From contig QHTK01000045.1 of assembly GCA_003220795.1 (NCBI GenBank), forward strand, positions 178,583 to 242,582: a DNA stretch of 64,000 nucleotides, in the 5' to 3' direction. Below are positions 44,558 through 54,554 of the stretch, piece after piece (position 1 is the stretch's first letter; each line of letters starts with the position of its first letter). Both the position numbers and the translations under genes were made by a program. The notes beneath the pieces were generated by a model, which saw only the letters and a program-made list of their open reading frames with translations, had not been told where the DNA came from and made no database searches. This DNA is from Gemmatimonadota bacterium (GTDB lineage Bacteria > Gemmatimonadota > Gemmatimonadetes > Gemmatimonadales > GWC2-71-9).

Positions 44558-46230
44558 CCGCCCACCTCCCGCAGCGCCCGGCTCACGGCGTTGCGAACCA
44601 GCGGCTCCTTGTCCTGCGCGGCCCGCTCGAGCACGGCGCGGGCCTCGGGCGTCCGGACCTTCCCCAGCGCCATCGCCGCGCAGGCGCGGGTCTCCGGGTC
44701 CTCCTTCTTGCCGAGCAACCCTTTGGCGACGAGCATCTTCTCGAGCACCGGGATGCCGCGCGCGCCCACCAGCGAGCCGAACGCTTCGAAGAATGTCATC
44801 TTCTCCGTCAGGTCGGCGTTTCTGAGCTTCGAGCCCGTCACGATGCTCTCGACCCGCGGCGCCGCGTTGCGGTAGCCGCGCGAGGCGACGAACCGTACGG
44901 CGGCGATCCGCACGTCGCGGTCCGCGTCCTCGATCGCCTTCTCGAGCAGGCGCATCGCGCTGGGGCTGGCGATCGCGGTGAGCGCCTCGACCACCGCGAG
45001 CTTGAGCGTCCGATCATTCGAGCCGAGCAGCGGCTCCATGCCGTCCGGCGCGCCCGGCAGCTTGAGCCGGCCGGCGAGCTTGACCATCTCGAGCTGGGCC
45101 GCGCTGTCCTCGCTGGCGAGCGCCTTCAGCACCTCCCCGGCGTTGGCCTGGGCCAGGCGCGCGGCCGCTCCGTGCACCAAGTCCCGGACGCGCTCGTTGT
45201 TGAGCCGCGGCAGCCACCCGATCAGCGTCACCAGGGCCTCGGCACGCAACTCCTGAAACAGCTCCGACAGCTCCTCCTCGGTGGGGTGCACCGTCGCCTC
45301 GTCCAGCGACTGGATCAGCTGCGAGAGCGCCTCCCGCTGGGACAGCCGGGTTGGCATAGTCTCGAGTGTCTGCCGGTGCTCCGGGATCAGCTCGCGGGCT
45401 CTTTGTAGGATTACCCGCGTCTCCCGCAGGATGAACGCGACTGAGCGAAAGTCGGCGGCGCCGAGCAGGTAGGGGATGAAGTTCTCGAGAATGGAGATCA
45501 GCTCGGCCCGCACCGTGCCGTACGTCTGCAGCTCCAGCAGATCGAACAGCATTGCCAGCACGTTGCGGCGCAGGTCCTGCGCGTACTCACGCTCGACGTC
45601 GCGCTTGAGGTAGTCGACCTCCTTGTCTTCGAGGAAGTACAGCGTCGTGTCGAAATCGTCGATCGACACGAGCCCTTCGCGCTTGGGGGGCGCCTCCTCC
45701 TCGACGTAGCGCCGCACCTGGGTCGGCGGCGTCGTCGGGATCGTGGCGCCGGCCTCGATGGGAACCGCGTTCTCGCTCGCGAGCTCGCGGAAGGTGTAGC
45801 TGATGAATTGAAAGTCCTGCGCCCACAGCAGGGTCAGGAGGTCGTCCGGGGCGTCGGCCTGCAGGCTCTTCGCCTGGTGCAGTACCCCGAGGAAGCGCAC
45901 GATCTCCACTTCCTCGATCCCCGGCTTGAACGCCAGCGAGCGGACGCCGTCTTTGTAGAGGGTCCAGGCGACGCTCTCGCTGCGGTTGTCCTGGCTGTAG
46001 ACGACCGCGTCTTCCCAGCGCACCTCGGTCTCGGCCACGTCGAACACGAGGTCGTCGGTAGCCTGCCAGATCTGGCGCAGCGCCGCACGGATGTTGTCCA
46101 CCGCACGCTGGTAGACCGGGTTGTTCGGCAGGTAGAGCTGCGTGGCCCGCAGCCCTTTGGACAGCACCTGCCACAGCTCCTCGACCTGCGACGGCGGTAA
46201 CGCCAGTTCCGATACGGGCGGGTTGGTCAG
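44554..46230 (-). CDS. HEAT-repeat protein sharing its N-domain with the HD-GYP protein
   Basis: About 558 residues if started at the CTG at 46230, which overlaps the trpB stop and adds [20 protein letters not shown], a natural-looking helix. The first conventional start, GTG 46167, cuts into the conserved domain. Residues ~20-130 ([46 protein letters not shown]) parallel the HD-GYP N-domain. Residues ~330-555 are HEAT repeats ([40 protein letters not shown]). Likely a partner or scaffold for the HD-GYP protein; this is inference. Confidence 0.78.
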   Translation of the reverse strand: MTNPPVSELALPPSQVEELWQVLSKGLRATQLYLPNNPVYQRAVDNIRAALRQIWQATDDLVFDVAETEVRWEDAVVYSQDNRSESVAWTLYKDGVRSLAFKPGIEEVEIVRFLGVLHQAKSLQADAPDDLLTLLWAQDFQFISYTFRELASENAVPIEAGATIPTTPPTQVRRYVEEEAPPKREGLVSIDDFDTTLYFLEDKEVDYLKRDVEREYAQDLRRNVLAMLFDLLELQTYGTVRAELISILENFIPYLLGAADFRSVAFILRETRVILQRARELIPEHRQTLETMPTRLSQREALSQLIQSLDEATVHPTEEELSELFQELRAEALVTLIGWLPRLNNERVRDLVHGAAARLAQANAGEVLKALASEDSAAQLEMVKLAGRLKLPGAPDGMEPLLGSNDRTLKLAVVEALTAIASPSAMRLLEKAIEDADRDVRIAAVRFVASRGYRNAAPRVESIVTGSKLRNADLTEKMTFFEAFGSLVGARGIPVLEKMLVAKGLLGKKEDPETRACAAMALGKVRTPEARAVLERAAQDKEPLVRNAVSRALREVGG

Positions 46231-47429
46231 AGTGCAGCTCCCGTCAGTTCGGCGACCATCGCGACGTCCTTATCGCCCCGGCCGCTGAGGTTGATCAGGA
46301 CGACATCGTCCGCATGCCAGTGCCCGCGGCGACCCATGACCCACGCCACCGCGTGAGCGCTCTCCAGGGCCGGCAGGATGCCCTCGAGGCGGGACAGCGC
46401 GGCGAACGCGTCCAACGCCTGCCGGTCCGTCACTGCCTCATACAATACGCGACCACTGTCCTTGAGGTAAGCGTGCTCCGGGCCAACCCCGGGATAGTCG
46501 AGGCCGGCGGAGACGCTGTGGGCGGGCTGGACCTGGCCGTCGGCGTTTTGCAGCAGGTAGCTCAGGCTGCCGTGGAACACACCCGGGCGGCCGCGCGCCA
46601 GCGAGGCGGCGTGGTGCCCGCTCGCCAGCCCCTCCCCTGCCGCCTCCACACCCACCAGCTCGACGGCGGCGTCACCGAGAAACGCGGTGAAGATGCCCAT
46701 CGCGTTCGACCCACCCCCCACGCACGCCACCACGGTGCGCGGCAACCGTCCGTAGCGCTCCACCACCTGAGCGTGGGCCTCGCGACCGATCACCGACTGG
46801 AAGTCGCGCACCAGGCGCGGGAATGGATCGGGGCCGACCACGGAGCCGATGATATAATGCGTGGTGGTCACATTCGTGACCCAGTCCCGTAACGCTTCGT
46901 TGGTCGCGTCCTTCAAGGTCTTGCTGCCCGACGTCACGGGGACGACCTTGGCGCCCATCAGCTCCATGCGGTACACGTTGAGACGCTGGCGCCGCATGTC
47001 TTCCTCGCCCATGTAGACCACGCATTCGAGGGCGAAGCGGGCGCACACCGTGGCGGTCGCGACGCCGTGCTGCCCGGCGCCCGTTTCGGCGATGATGCGC
47101 CGCTTCCCCATGCGCCGCGCCAGCAGCACCTGACCCAGGGTGTTGTTGATCTTGTGCGCGCCGGTGTGGTTCAAGTCCTCGCGCTTGAGCAGCACCACGA
47201 CGCCCGATCCCACTTGGGCGGCGAGCCGCGGCGTTTCGGTGATCGGGGACGGACGCCCGACGTAGTCCTTGAGCAGCGCGTCGAGCTCCCCCCAAAAGGC
47301 GGGGTCGCGCTTCGCTTCCTCGTACACGCGCGCCAGCTCCTCGAGCGCGCCCATGAGCGTCTCGGGGACGTAGCGGCCGCCGTAGGGGCCGAAACGACCG
47401 GTGGTGAGCGAGCCGGATTCAGTTGGCAC
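46227..47429 (-). CDS. trpB: Tryptophan synthase beta chain
   Basis: 400 residues. The PLP Lys is in [11 protein letters not shown], with [14 protein letters not shown], the phosphate-binding GGGSNAMG, and [16 protein letters not shown] near the end. Typical TrpB1. Six bases separate it from trpC. The downstream neighbour is the HEAT gene rather than trpA. Confidence 0.96.
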   Translation of the reverse strand: MPTESGSLTTGRFGPYGGRYVPETLMGALEELARVYEEAKRDPAFWGELDALLKDYVGRPSPITETPRLAAQVGSGVVVLLKREDLNHTGAHKINNTLGQVLLARRMGKRRIIAETGAGQHGVATATVCARFALECVVYMGEEDMRRQRLNVYRMELMGAKVVPVTSGSKTLKDATNEALRDWVTNVTTTHYIIGSVVGPDPFPRLVRDFQSVIGREAHAQVVERYGRLPRTVVACVGGGSNAMGIFTAFLGDAAVELVGVEAAGEGLASGHHAASLARGRPGVFHGSLSYLLQNADGQVQPAHSVSAGLDYPGVGPEHAYLKDSGRVLYEAVTDRQALDAFAALSRLEGILPALESAHAVAWVMGRRGHWHADDVVLINLSGRGDKDVAMVAELTGAAL

Positions 47430-47435
47430 GTTCCA

Positions 47436-48239
47436 TTACCGTCCCTTTCTCGCCACGCCGCACAGCGCCCGCACCGCGGCCTCCGGGTCAGCCGTGCGCG
47501 CTACCGACGTGCCCACGAGCACCAGGTCCGCCCCCGCCCGGGCCAGCCGCTCCACGTCGGCCCGAGTCTCGATCCCGCTCTCGGCGATCGCCGGGAGGGA
47601 CGTGGGGACTTGCGCGAGCAGGCGATCCGCCAACCGCAGGTCGACTGCGAACGTCGCGAGATCCCGACTGTTCACCCCCACGGCGGTGGGGTCGGCGGTG
47701 AGGGCTTGCTCGAGCTCCGCCTCCGAATGGATCTCGACCAACACTCCCAAGGCCTGATCGCGGGCGGCGCGGGCGAGCGCGCGCAACCGGTCGGCGGAGA
47801 GGGCACGCACGATCAGGAGCACGCCGCTCGCTCCCGCCGCGCGCGCTTCGAAGAGCTGTAGCTCGTCGAGAATGAAGTCCTTCCGCAGCACGGGCACGGA
47901 GACGGCGGCGGCAACGCACACCAGGTCCTCGAGCGACCCGCCGAAGTGAGGCTGGTCCGTGAGAACCGAGATGGCCACCGCCCCGCCCCGCTGGTACGAG
48001 CGTGCGTGATCTACGGGGTCCAAATCTTCCCTGATCGTTCCTGCCGAGGGCGACCGCCGCTTCACTTCGGCGATCACGCCCACGGTCCCGACCGTTCCCC
48101 CGGCCCTGAGCGCGCGCGCGAGCAGCGGCGGTGCGGGCGCGGCGGCGGCGCGGCGCTCGAGCTCGGCGGCGCGCGGCTTCAGCCCGGCGATGCGCGCCCG
48201 GGTGGCGGAAAGGATGGCGTCGAGGCGTGTTTCCAGCAT
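47436..48239 (-). CDS. trpC: Indole-3-glycerol-phosphate synthase
   Basis: 267 residues. VIAEVKRRSPSAGTI (catalytic Lys), ISVLTDQPHFGGSLEDL, VLRKDFILDELQ and GVNSRDLATFAVDL cover the TIM-barrel active site. Stand-alone TrpC without a TrpF fusion. First gene of the trpC-trpB-signalling-trpA operon and divergent from lexA across 57 bp that hold the direct-repeat operator candidates. Confidence 0.96.
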   Translation of the reverse strand: MLETRLDAILSATRARIAGLKPRAAELERRAAAAPAPPLLARALRAGGTVGTVGVIAEVKRRSPSAGTIREDLDPVDHARSYQRGGAVAISVLTDQPHFGGSLEDLVCVAAAVSVPVLRKDFILDELQLFEARAAGASGVLLIVRALSADRLRALARAARDQALGVLVEIHSEAELEQALTADPTAVGVNSRDLATFAVDLRLADRLLAQVPTSLPAIAESGIETRADVERLARAGADLVLVGTSVARTADPEAAVRALCGVARKGR

Positions 48240-48245
48240 GCTTGC

Positions 48246-48286
48246 ATTCGGGTGATTTTCGGGTAGATTGGCTTCGGCTTATCTTC
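48246..48286 (+). promoter_or_regulatory. Candidate LexA operators (direct repeats NTTC-N7-NTTC)
   Basis: TTCG occurs at 48247, 48258, 48273 and 48284, that is, with steps of 11, 15 and 11 bp. This gives two modules of the form NTTC-N7-NTTC (48246-48260 and 48272-48286) in the 57-bp space between trpC and lexA. Alphaproteobacterial LexA binds GTTC-N7-GTTC, a direct repeat of the same period. Self-regulation of lexA, possibly with effect on the trp promoter, is inferred. Confidence 0.5.
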
Positions 48287-48296
48287 GGGAGACCAT

Positions 48297-48905
48297 GTGC
48301 CGCTCACCCGCCGTCAACGTGAGATTCTCGACTTCATCTCGGGCCACATCGAGGCCAAGGGCTACGCTCCGAGCTTCGAAGAGATCGCCAAACAGTTCGG
48401 CTTTCAGTCGCTGGCCACGGTGCACGAGCATCTCACGAACCTCGAGCGCAAGGGCTTCATCCGGCGCGCGCACAACGAGAGCCGCGCCATCGAAGTGGTG
48501 CCGCCCAAGGGACAGTCGGGCGCGACCGAGCTGTCCTTGCTCGGCCTGGTGGCGGCCGGCGAACCGATCGAGGCAGTGAGCGGCGACGACGTCATCGCCG
48601 TTCCCGATGAGCTCATCCCCCGCCGGGGCCGCAGCTACGTGCTCAAGGTCCGCGGACAGTCGATGATCGACGAGCACATCAAGGACGGCGACTTCATCGT
48701 CGTACACGAGCGTAACCAGGCCGATAACGGCCAGACGGTCGTCGCGCTCGTGCACGGCTCCAGCGCCACTGTGAAACGATTCTACCGCGAGCCGGGGGGC
48801 TGGATCAGACTCGAGCCCGCGAATCCCGCCGTCAATCCGCTGCGCGTCAACGAGCGCGACGTCGTCGTACAGGGCGTCGTGGTCGGCGTCATCCGGAAGT
48901 TCTAG
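48297..48905 (+). CDS. lexA: LexA repressor
   Basis: 202 residues, GTG start (MPLTRRQREILDFI). Winged helix ~1-65 with recognition segment QSLATVHEHLTNLERKGFI. Self-cleavage site Ala87-Gly88 (LVAAGEP), catalytic Ser122 (RGQSMIDEHI) and Lys160 (SATVKRF), spaced as in E. coli. An ATG two bases earlier is out of frame. The 3' end overlaps the opposing trpD 3' end by 17 bp. Confidence 0.96.
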   Translation: MPLTRRQREILDFISGHIEAKGYAPSFEEIAKQFGFQSLATVHEHLTNLERKGFIRRAHNESRAIEVVPPKGQSGATELSLLGLVAAGEPIEAVSGDDVIAVPDELIPRRGRSYVLKVRGQSMIDEHIKDGDFIVVHERNQADNGQTVVALVHGSSATVKRFYREPGGWIRLEPANPAVNPLRVNERDVVVQGVVVGVIRKF

Positions 48906-49959
48906 GCGCGGCGGCGCGACGCAGCCGCTCTAGGGCGGCGTGCGCCCGCCCGGCCCCGATTGCGCTGCGCGCCCGCGCCAGCCCGTCCTCGTATGATGGC
49001 GCGATCCCGGCGACGTACAGCGCGGCGCCCGCGTTGAGCAACAGCGCGGCGCGCCCCGGCTCGTCGCCGGTCGAGGGGCCGGCGGCGAGCAGGCGCTCGA
49101 TGCGTGCAGCGTTCGCGGCCGGTTCGCCGCCCCGGAGCGCGCCGACGTCGGCGATCGCCAGCCCGTAGCTCGCCGGATCGAGCTCCCACATCGACACCTG
49201 CCCGCCGCGCACCTCCCACACGTCGGTGATCCCCTGCGGGGAGATCTCGTCCATCCCGACCCGCCCGTGCACCACGAGCGCATGCTCCGCGCCCAGCCGG
49301 GCGAGCGCCCCGGCGATGAGCGGCGCGCGATCGCGCTCGGCCACACCAATCACCTGGCGGCGCACGCCGGCGGGGTTGGCGAGCGGCCCGAGCAGGTTCA
49401 TGACCGACGGGACCGCGAGCTCGCGTCGTACCGGCGCCGCGTGCTTCATCGCGGGATGGAAGTTCGGCGCGAACAGAAACGTGATGCACGCTTCCCGGAG
49501 GACGCGCGCCGCGTCGCCCGCGTCGAGGCTGATGTGCACGCCCAGGGCTTCCAGCACGTCGGCCGAGCCGCAGCGCGACGTGAACGAGCGGTTGCCGTGC
49601 TTCGCGACCGAGGCGCCGGCGCCAGCGGCGACGAACGCGGCTGCGGTCGAGATATTGAAGGTCGGCACGGCGCCGCCGCCGGTTCCGCAGGTGTCGACGA
49701 GATGGTCGCCGGCGGCCTCGACCGGCACCATCGCCTCGCGCAGCGCCCGGGCGGCCCCCGCGACCTCGTCCGCGGTCTCCCCCTTGACCCGCAGCCCGAT
49801 GAGCAGCGCCGCGATCTGCGCCGGGGTCGCCTCGCCCCGCATCACGGTGGTGAAGACGGCGGTTGTCTGGCTCTCGGTGAGCGAGCGGCGGTGGGCCAGG
49901 GCGGCGATCGCCTCGAGCAGCGGCGAGGCTGTGGAGCGGGACGGCGGGGCGTCGGGCAT
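48889..49959 (-). CDS. trpD: Anthranilate phosphoribosyltransferase
   Basis: 356 residues from the ATG at 49959 (a TTG at 49992 is in frame but less likely). VDTCGTGGGAVPTFNIST (PRPP loop), VAKHGNRSFTSRCGSADVLE and FAPNFHPAMKHAAPVRREL are TrpD signatures; the usual KHGNR/S site is intact. Separated from the other trp genes by lexA. Confidence 0.95.
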   Translation of the reverse strand: MPDAPPSRSTASPLLEAIAALAHRRSLTESQTTAVFTTVMRGEATPAQIAALLIGLRVKGETADEVAGAARALREAMVPVEAAGDHLVDTCGTGGGAVPTFNISTAAAFVAAGAGASVAKHGNRSFTSRCGSADVLEALGVHISLDAGDAARVLREACITFLFAPNFHPAMKHAAPVRRELAVPSVMNLLGPLANPAGVRRQVIGVAERDRAPLIAGALARLGAEHALVVHGRVGMDEISPQGITDVWEVRGGQVSMWELDPASYGLAIADVGALRGGEPAANAARIERLLAAGPSTGDEPGRAALLLNAGAALYVAGIAPSYEDGLARARSAIGAGRAHAALERLRRAAAPRTSG

Positions 49960-49978
49960 CGGGATTTCGGGCTCGCCA

Positions 49979-50008
49979 AAGCTACCCGGCAAAATCGCCT
50001 TTTGTCAA
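49979..50008 (-). promoter_or_regulatory. Candidate sigma70 promoter of trpD
   Basis: Minus strand: TTGACA (50003-50008), 18-bp spacer, TAGCTT (49979-49984), ~20 bp before the trpD ATG. A consensus -35 is rare in this GC-rich window. Confidence 0.5.
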
Positions 50009-50030
50009 ATGGGACAACGGGTTGCGTGGC

Positions 50031-50059
50031 TTGATTGGCCCTTCCTTTCGTCCTATCTT
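50031..50059 (+). promoter_or_regulatory. Candidate sigma70 promoter of the truA-pur operon
   Basis: TTGATT (50031-50036), exactly 17 bp, TATCTT (50054-50059), only 6 bp before the GTG of truA. A transcript from here would be leaderless or nearly so, unless the second GTG nine bases later is used. Confidence 0.45.
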
Positions 50060-50065
50060 TCGCCC

Positions 50066-50863
50066 GTGGCGCCCGTGGCGCCCGCGACGAGCCGGCCCTG
50101 CCTCGCCGTGGTGCAATACGACGGGGCCCAGTTCGTCGGCTGGCAGCGCCAGCGGGAAGGGCGCACCGTGCAAGCGGACTTCGAGGCCGTGCTGGAACGC
50201 CTGATGGGCCGGCGAACGCCGACGACTGGAGCGGGTCGGACCGACACCGGTGTGCACGCGCTGGGCCAGGGGGTCGGGTTCGCGGCGGCCGGACGCTGGA
50301 GCGAGGACGCCGACGGGTTGCGCCGGGCGCTGAACGCCCTGCTGCCTCGGGATGTCTGGGTGGCGCGAGTCCACCGGATGCACCCGGGGTTCCACGCGCG
50401 CAAGAGCGCGGTGGCTCGCCGCTACCGTTACGTGATTGGGTCGGACGAGGCGGCGCACTCACCGTTCCGGCGCCCGTACGAATGGGCGCTCGGGCGCGAG
50501 CTCGATCAGGCAGCACTGAGGCAGGCCGCCGCCGCGCTCGTCGGTGAGCACGATTTTCGTGGTCTCGCCGCTGCCGGCCAGGTGAAGCCCCACTATCGCA
50601 GCCGCGTGGCGCTCGCTGAGTGGGCGCCGCGGACGGACGGCGCGGGGGTCACCTTCACGATCGAGGCCGACCGGTTTCTGCATCGCATGGTGCGCTTCCT
50701 GGTGGGCGCGATGGTCGACGTCGCCCTGGGCCGGCGCCCTGCGTCGGACCTCCCCCGTTTGCTCACTGCGACGGACAACCGGGCGGCCAGCCCGCCCGCG
50801 CCGCCCCAGGGGCTGTACCTAGTCGCGGTGCGCTATCCTCCTGACCTCTACGCCGAGGCCTAA
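50066..50863 (+). CDS. truA: tRNA pseudouridine(38-40) synthase TruA
   Basis: 265 residues from the GTG at 50066 (a second GTG follows at 50075). VVQYDGAQFVGWQRQ, the catalytic Asp in GAGRTDTGVHALGQ, SAVARRYRYVI, and FTIEADRFLHRMVRFLVGAMVDVALG are all canonical. It makes pseudouridine in the tRNA anticodon arm. First gene of the 13-gene plus-strand operon; transaldolase starts 3 bp later. Confidence 0.96.
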   Translation: MAPVAPATSRPCLAVVQYDGAQFVGWQRQREGRTVQADFEAVLERLMGRRTPTTGAGRTDTGVHALGQGVGFAAAGRWSEDADGLRRALNALLPRDVWVARVHRMHPGFHARKSAVARRYRYVIGSDEAAHSPFRRPYEWALGRELDQAALRQAAAALVGEHDFRGLAAAGQVKPHYRSRVALAEWAPRTDGAGVTFTIEADRFLHRMVRFLVGAMVDVALGRRPASDLPRLLTATDNRAASPPAPPQGLYLVAVRYPPDLYAEA

Positions 50864-50866
50864 GCC

Positions 50867-51535
50867 ATGAAGTTTTTCTTGGATACCGCGAGTCTCAAGG
50901 ACATCAGCTGGGCGGCGCAGGCCGGGCTGATCGACGGCGTGACCACCAACCCGTCGCTCCTCGCCAAGCAGGCGGGCGACCTCGATCCCAAGGACGTGTT
51001 GAAGGAGATCTGCTCGCTGGTCGACGGTCCCGTCTCGGCGGAGGTCGTCGGCCTGGATACGGACGGCATGGTGCGCGAGGGCAGCGAGCTCGCCAAGATC
51101 GCGGACAACATCGTCGTGAAGATCCCGATGACCGAGGCCGGGATGGTGGCCGTGCGCCGCCTCGCGACCAACGGGATCAAGACCAACGTGACGCTGTGCT
51201 TCTCGAGCGTGCAGTGCCTCATCGCCGCCAAGGCGGGCGCCACGTACGTGAGCCCGTTCATCGGGCGGCTGGACGACGTGGGTCAGGAGGGGATGGACGT
51301 GATCCGCGAGGCGCGGGTCATCTTCGACAACTACCAGCTCGCGACGGAGATCCTGGCCGCCTCGATCCGCCACCCCCGTCACGTGGTGGAGGCGGCGATG
51401 ATCGGCGCGGACGTGGCGACGCTGCCCCCGGACGTCCTCAAAAAGCTGCTGCTGCATCCGCTCACCGACCGTGGGCTCGAGCAGTTTCTCGCGGACTGGA
51501 ACCAGCGGGTGGCGCGCGCGAAGGCCGCGGTTTGA
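50867..51535 (+). CDS. Small transaldolase (TalC/FSA type)
   Basis: 222 residues, the short transaldolase/fructose-6-phosphate aldolase family. [21 protein letters not shown], the Schiff-base Lys in [12 protein letters not shown], and [12 protein letters not shown]. At the position where E. coli FSA has Tyr131 (APYVNR) this protein has Phe (SPFIGR), as in true transaldolases, so transaldolase is preferred to F6P aldolase. It provides erythrose-4-P/ribose-5-P interconversion, which fits a purine operon. The stop overlaps the purB TTG. Confidence 0.93.
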   Translation: MKFFLDTASLKDISWAAQAGLIDGVTTNPSLLAKQAGDLDPKDVLKEICSLVDGPVSAEVVGLDTDGMVREGSELAKIADNIVVKIPMTEAGMVAVRRLATNGIKTNVTLCFSSVQCLIAAKAGATYVSPFIGRLDDVGQEGMDVIREARVIFDNYQLATEILAASIRHPRHVVEAAMIGADVATLPPDVLKKLLLHPLTDRGLEQFLADWNQRVARAKAAV

Positions 51536-52971
51536 CCTACCTCTCGCCGCTGGGCCAGCGCTACGCCTCCCCGGCGATGCAGGCGTTGTGGGGTGAGCGG
51601 CGGCGGGTCGGCCTGTGGCGGCGGCTGTGGCTTGCGCTCATGGAGGCGCAGCAGGAGCTCGGCCTCGACATCCCGGATCGGGCGCTCGCAGAGCTCCGCG
51701 CCCACCTGGACGACGCCGACCCGGAGCGCGCGGCGGAGCACGAGAAGCGGTTGCGTCACGACGTGATGGCGCACATCCACCATCTCGGCGAGCAGGCGCC
51801 GGCGGCCCGTCCCTTCCTCCACCTCGGCGCGACGAGCGCCTACGTTACCGACAACGCCGACCTGATCCTGATGCGCGAGGGGATGCAGCTCTTGCTCGGG
51901 CGCGTCGCCGCCGTCGTGGTCGCGCTGTCCAAACTCGCCCGCCGCTACCGCGACGTGCCGTGCCTGGCCTACACGCACTTTCAACCGGCGCAGCTCACCA
52001 CCGTCGGAAAGCGCGTCACGCTGTGGATGCAGGAGCTGCTGCTCGACGCGGAAGAGCTGCTCCACCGGCTCGAGACGCTGCGGTTCCGCGGCGTGAAGGG
52101 GACGACCGGGACACAGGCGAGCTTTCTGGAGCTATTCGAGGGGGCGCACGACAAAGTGCGGGAGCTCGACGCCCGCGTCGCACGGAAGATGGGATTCGCG
52201 CAGCTGTTTCCGGTCACGGGCCAGACCTACACCCGCAAGCTCGATGCGCAGGTGCTGGCGGCGCTCTCCGGGATCGCGGCCTCATGCGCCAAGTTCGCGA
52301 CCGACGTGCGGCTGCTGCAGCACGAGGGGGAGATGCTCGAGCCATTCGAGAGCGAGCAGGTGGGGTCGTCCGCGATGGCCTACAAGCGCAACCCGATGCG
52401 CGCCGAGCGGATCACGAGCCTGGCGCGCTTCGTGATCGAGCTCGAAGGGAACGCCTGGCACACGGCGGCCGCGCAATGGCTCGAGCGGACGCTCGATGAC
52501 AGCGCCAACCGGCGGCTCGTCATTCCGGAGGCGTTTCTCGCGAGCGACGCGATCCTGGTGCTCGCCACCAACGTGGCGGCGGGGTTGGAAGTGCGCGAGG
52601 CCGTGATCGCCCGGCACGTCGCCGCCCAGATGCCGTTCCTCGCGACCGAGCGCCTGTTGATGCGGGGCGTGAAGGCTGGCGGCGACCGGCAGCGGCTGCA
52701 CGAAGTGATCCGGACACACAGCCTCGCCGTGGCGCAAGCCGTGGCCGAGCAGGGTGTAGAGAACGACCTGCTCGAGCGGCTGGCGCGCGATCCGGCCTTC
52801 CAGGCGCTCAAGCTCGCCGTTCGGCCTGACGAGCTCGATCCGACGGCCTATGTGGGCCGGGCCCAGGGCCAGGTCGACGAATACCTGCAACAGGTGGTCG
52901 CTCCGGCGCTGCGACGCATCGAGGCCGTCGCGCCGCCGGGCGCCGCCGCCATCGCCGAGGTCACGGTATGA
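51532..52971 (+). CDS. purB: Adenylosuccinate lyase
   Basis: 479 residues from a TTG at 51532 that overlaps the transaldolase stop (TTGA). The signature loop is [46 protein letters not shown] and [16 protein letters not shown] resemble animal-type ADSL (GTQASFL..LFEG) more than B. subtilis PurB, and the length also fits (~480). It catalyses two fumarate-releasing steps in purine synthesis. Next gene purC overlaps (ATGA). Confidence 0.95.
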   Translation: MTYLSPLGQRYASPAMQALWGERRRVGLWRRLWLALMEAQQELGLDIPDRALAELRAHLDDADPERAAEHEKRLRHDVMAHIHHLGEQAPAARPFLHLGATSAYVTDNADLILMREGMQLLLGRVAAVVVALSKLARRYRDVPCLAYTHFQPAQLTTVGKRVTLWMQELLLDAEELLHRLETLRFRGVKGTTGTQASFLELFEGAHDKVRELDARVARKMGFAQLFPVTGQTYTRKLDAQVLAALSGIAASCAKFATDVRLLQHEGEMLEPFESEQVGSSAMAYKRNPMRAERITSLARFVIELEGNAWHTAAAQWLERTLDDSANRRLVIPEAFLASDAILVLATNVAAGLEVREAVIARHVAAQMPFLATERLLMRGVKAGGDRQRLHEVIRTHSLAVAQAVAEQGVENDLLERLARDPAFQALKLAVRPDELDPTAYVGRAQGQVDEYLQQVVAPALRRIEAVAPPGAAAIAEVTV

Positions 52972-53888
52972 CGATCCCGCTCGTCGCCAGTCAGCTTCCC
53001 CTGCCCCTCGTGCGGCGCGGCAAGGTCCGCGAGGTGTACGAGGTCGACCGGGACGCCCTGCTGCTCGTCGCGAGCGATCGCGTGAGCGCGTTCGACGTGG
53101 TGCTGCGCGAGCCCGTGGCGCACAAGGGGGCGGTGCTCACCCAGCTCAGCGCGTTCTGGTTCGCGCGGCTCGGGTCCGTCATGCCGAGCCACTTCATCTC
53201 GGCCGACGCGGATGCGATCGTGGAGCGGGTCCCGGCCCTCGAGCCGTTCCGCGCAGCCCTGACGGGCCGCGCTATGTTGGTGCGGCGGACCACTCCGGTC
53301 CCGTTCGAATGCATCGTTCGAGGATATATCACCGGCTCGGCGTGGGCAGAGTACCAGCAGTCGGGAACGTTGGCCGGCGAGTCGCTGCCCGCGGGCCTCG
53401 TGGAGAGCGCGCGGCTCGACCCGCCGATCTTCTCCCCGGCCACCAAGGCCGAGCGGGGGCACGACGAGAACGTGACCTTCACCCACGTGGTGAAGGCGGT
53501 GGGACGCGCGCTCGCCGAGCAGCTGAAGCAGGCCAGCCTCGCGCTGTACGAGGCGGGTCGGGCCTACGCGCGCCCGCGCGGCATCATCATCGCCGACACG
53601 AAGTTCGAGTTCGGCTCGGGCGCGGACGGGCGGCTCCTCGTGATCGACGAGATCCTCACGCCCGACTCGTCGCGCTTCTGGCCGGCGGACCGCTACGAGC
53701 CGGGAGGGGCGCAGCCGAGCTTCGACAAGCAGCCGCTGCGCGATTACCTGGCGGGTCTGAAGCGGCAGGGGAAGTGGGACGGCAACGCACCGCCGCCGCC
53801 GCTGCCCGCGGAGGTAGTGCAGGCGACGAGCGAGCGGTATCGGGAGGCGTACCGACTGATCACTGGGAAGACCTTGGAGATTGCGTGA
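52968..53888 (+). CDS. purC: SAICAR synthetase PurC
   Basis: 306 residues, the longer ~300-residue type. [31 protein letters not shown] start, [27 protein letters not shown], and [17 protein letters not shown] with the metal and nucleotide residues. The step before purB in AMP/GMP synthesis. The start overlaps purB (ATGA) and the end overlaps psd (GTGA). Confidence 0.96.
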   Translation: MTIPLVASQLPLPLVRRGKVREVYEVDRDALLLVASDRVSAFDVVLREPVAHKGAVLTQLSAFWFARLGSVMPSHFISADADAIVERVPALEPFRAALTGRAMLVRRTTPVPFECIVRGYITGSAWAEYQQSGTLAGESLPAGLVESARLDPPIFSPATKAERGHDENVTFTHVVKAVGRALAEQLKQASLALYEAGRAYARPRGIIIADTKFEFGSGADGRLLVIDEILTPDSSRFWPADRYEPGGAQPSFDKQPLRDYLAGLKRQGKWDGNAPPPPLPAEVVQATSERYREAYRLITGKTLEIA

Positions 53889-54541
53889 CGGTGCGGTTCG
53901 CTCCAGAGGGCTGGCCATTCATCATTCCCGGCTGGGCGCTGGTGTTCCTCGGCGCGTGGGTGGCGCAGGGCTCGCCGTGGCTGTGGGTGCCGGAGGTCGC
54001 GCTCGTCCTGCTGGCGGTGTGGCTTCTGGTGTTCTTCCGCGATCCCGTCCGGATGGGGCCGCGCGGCGAGCAGTTCGTGATCGCCCCGGCGGACGGGAAG
54101 GTCGTGGACATCGCCGTCGTGGAGGAGCCGACCTATCTCGCGGCCCAGGCGACCAGGATCTCCATCTTCATGAGCGTGTTCGACGTGCACGTGAACCGCT
54201 ACCCGGCGACGGGCGCCGTCGAGCTGGTCCGCTATCACCGCGGCAAGTTCCTGCACGCAGCGTCGGACAAGGCGAGCCTCGACAACGAGCAGTCCTCGGT
54301 CGGCCTGCGCTCGGTCGGTGGGCCCGTGCTGGTGCGGCAGATCGCGGGGCTGATCGCGCGTCGCATCGTGACGGACGGGAAACCGGGAGATCGCGTGCAT
54401 CAGGGCGAGCGGCTGGGGATGATCCGATTCGGGTCGCGCGTGGATGTGTTCCTTCCGCTGGCGGCACGTGCGGCCGTGCGGGTGGCCGTGGGCGAGCGCG
54501 TCCGGGCGGGCGCCACGCTGCTGGCGGAGTACGGCCCGTGA
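53885..54541 (+). CDS. psd: Phosphatidylserine decarboxylase proenzyme, short type
   Basis: 218 residues from the GTG at 53885, overlapping the purC stop. Two hydrophobic segments near the N-terminus (~15-50). [27 protein letters not shown] and the self-cleavage site in [11 protein letters not shown] (Gly-Ser, Ser becoming the pyruvoyl group). The short form is typical when paired with a pssA gene, which follows after 13 bp. Makes phosphatidylethanolamine at the inner membrane. Confidence 0.95.
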   Translation: MTVRFAPEGWPFIIPGWALVFLGAWVAQGSPWLWVPEVALVLLAVWLLVFFRDPVRMGPRGEQFVIAPADGKVVDIAVVEEPTYLAAQATRISIFMSVFDVHVNRYPATGAVELVRYHRGKFLHAASDKASLDNEQSSVGLRSVGGPVLVRQIAGLIARRIVTDGKPGDRVHQGERLGMIRFGSRVDVFLPLAARAAVRVAVGERVRAGATLLAEYGP

Positions 54542-54554
54542 GCGCGGGGACCCC

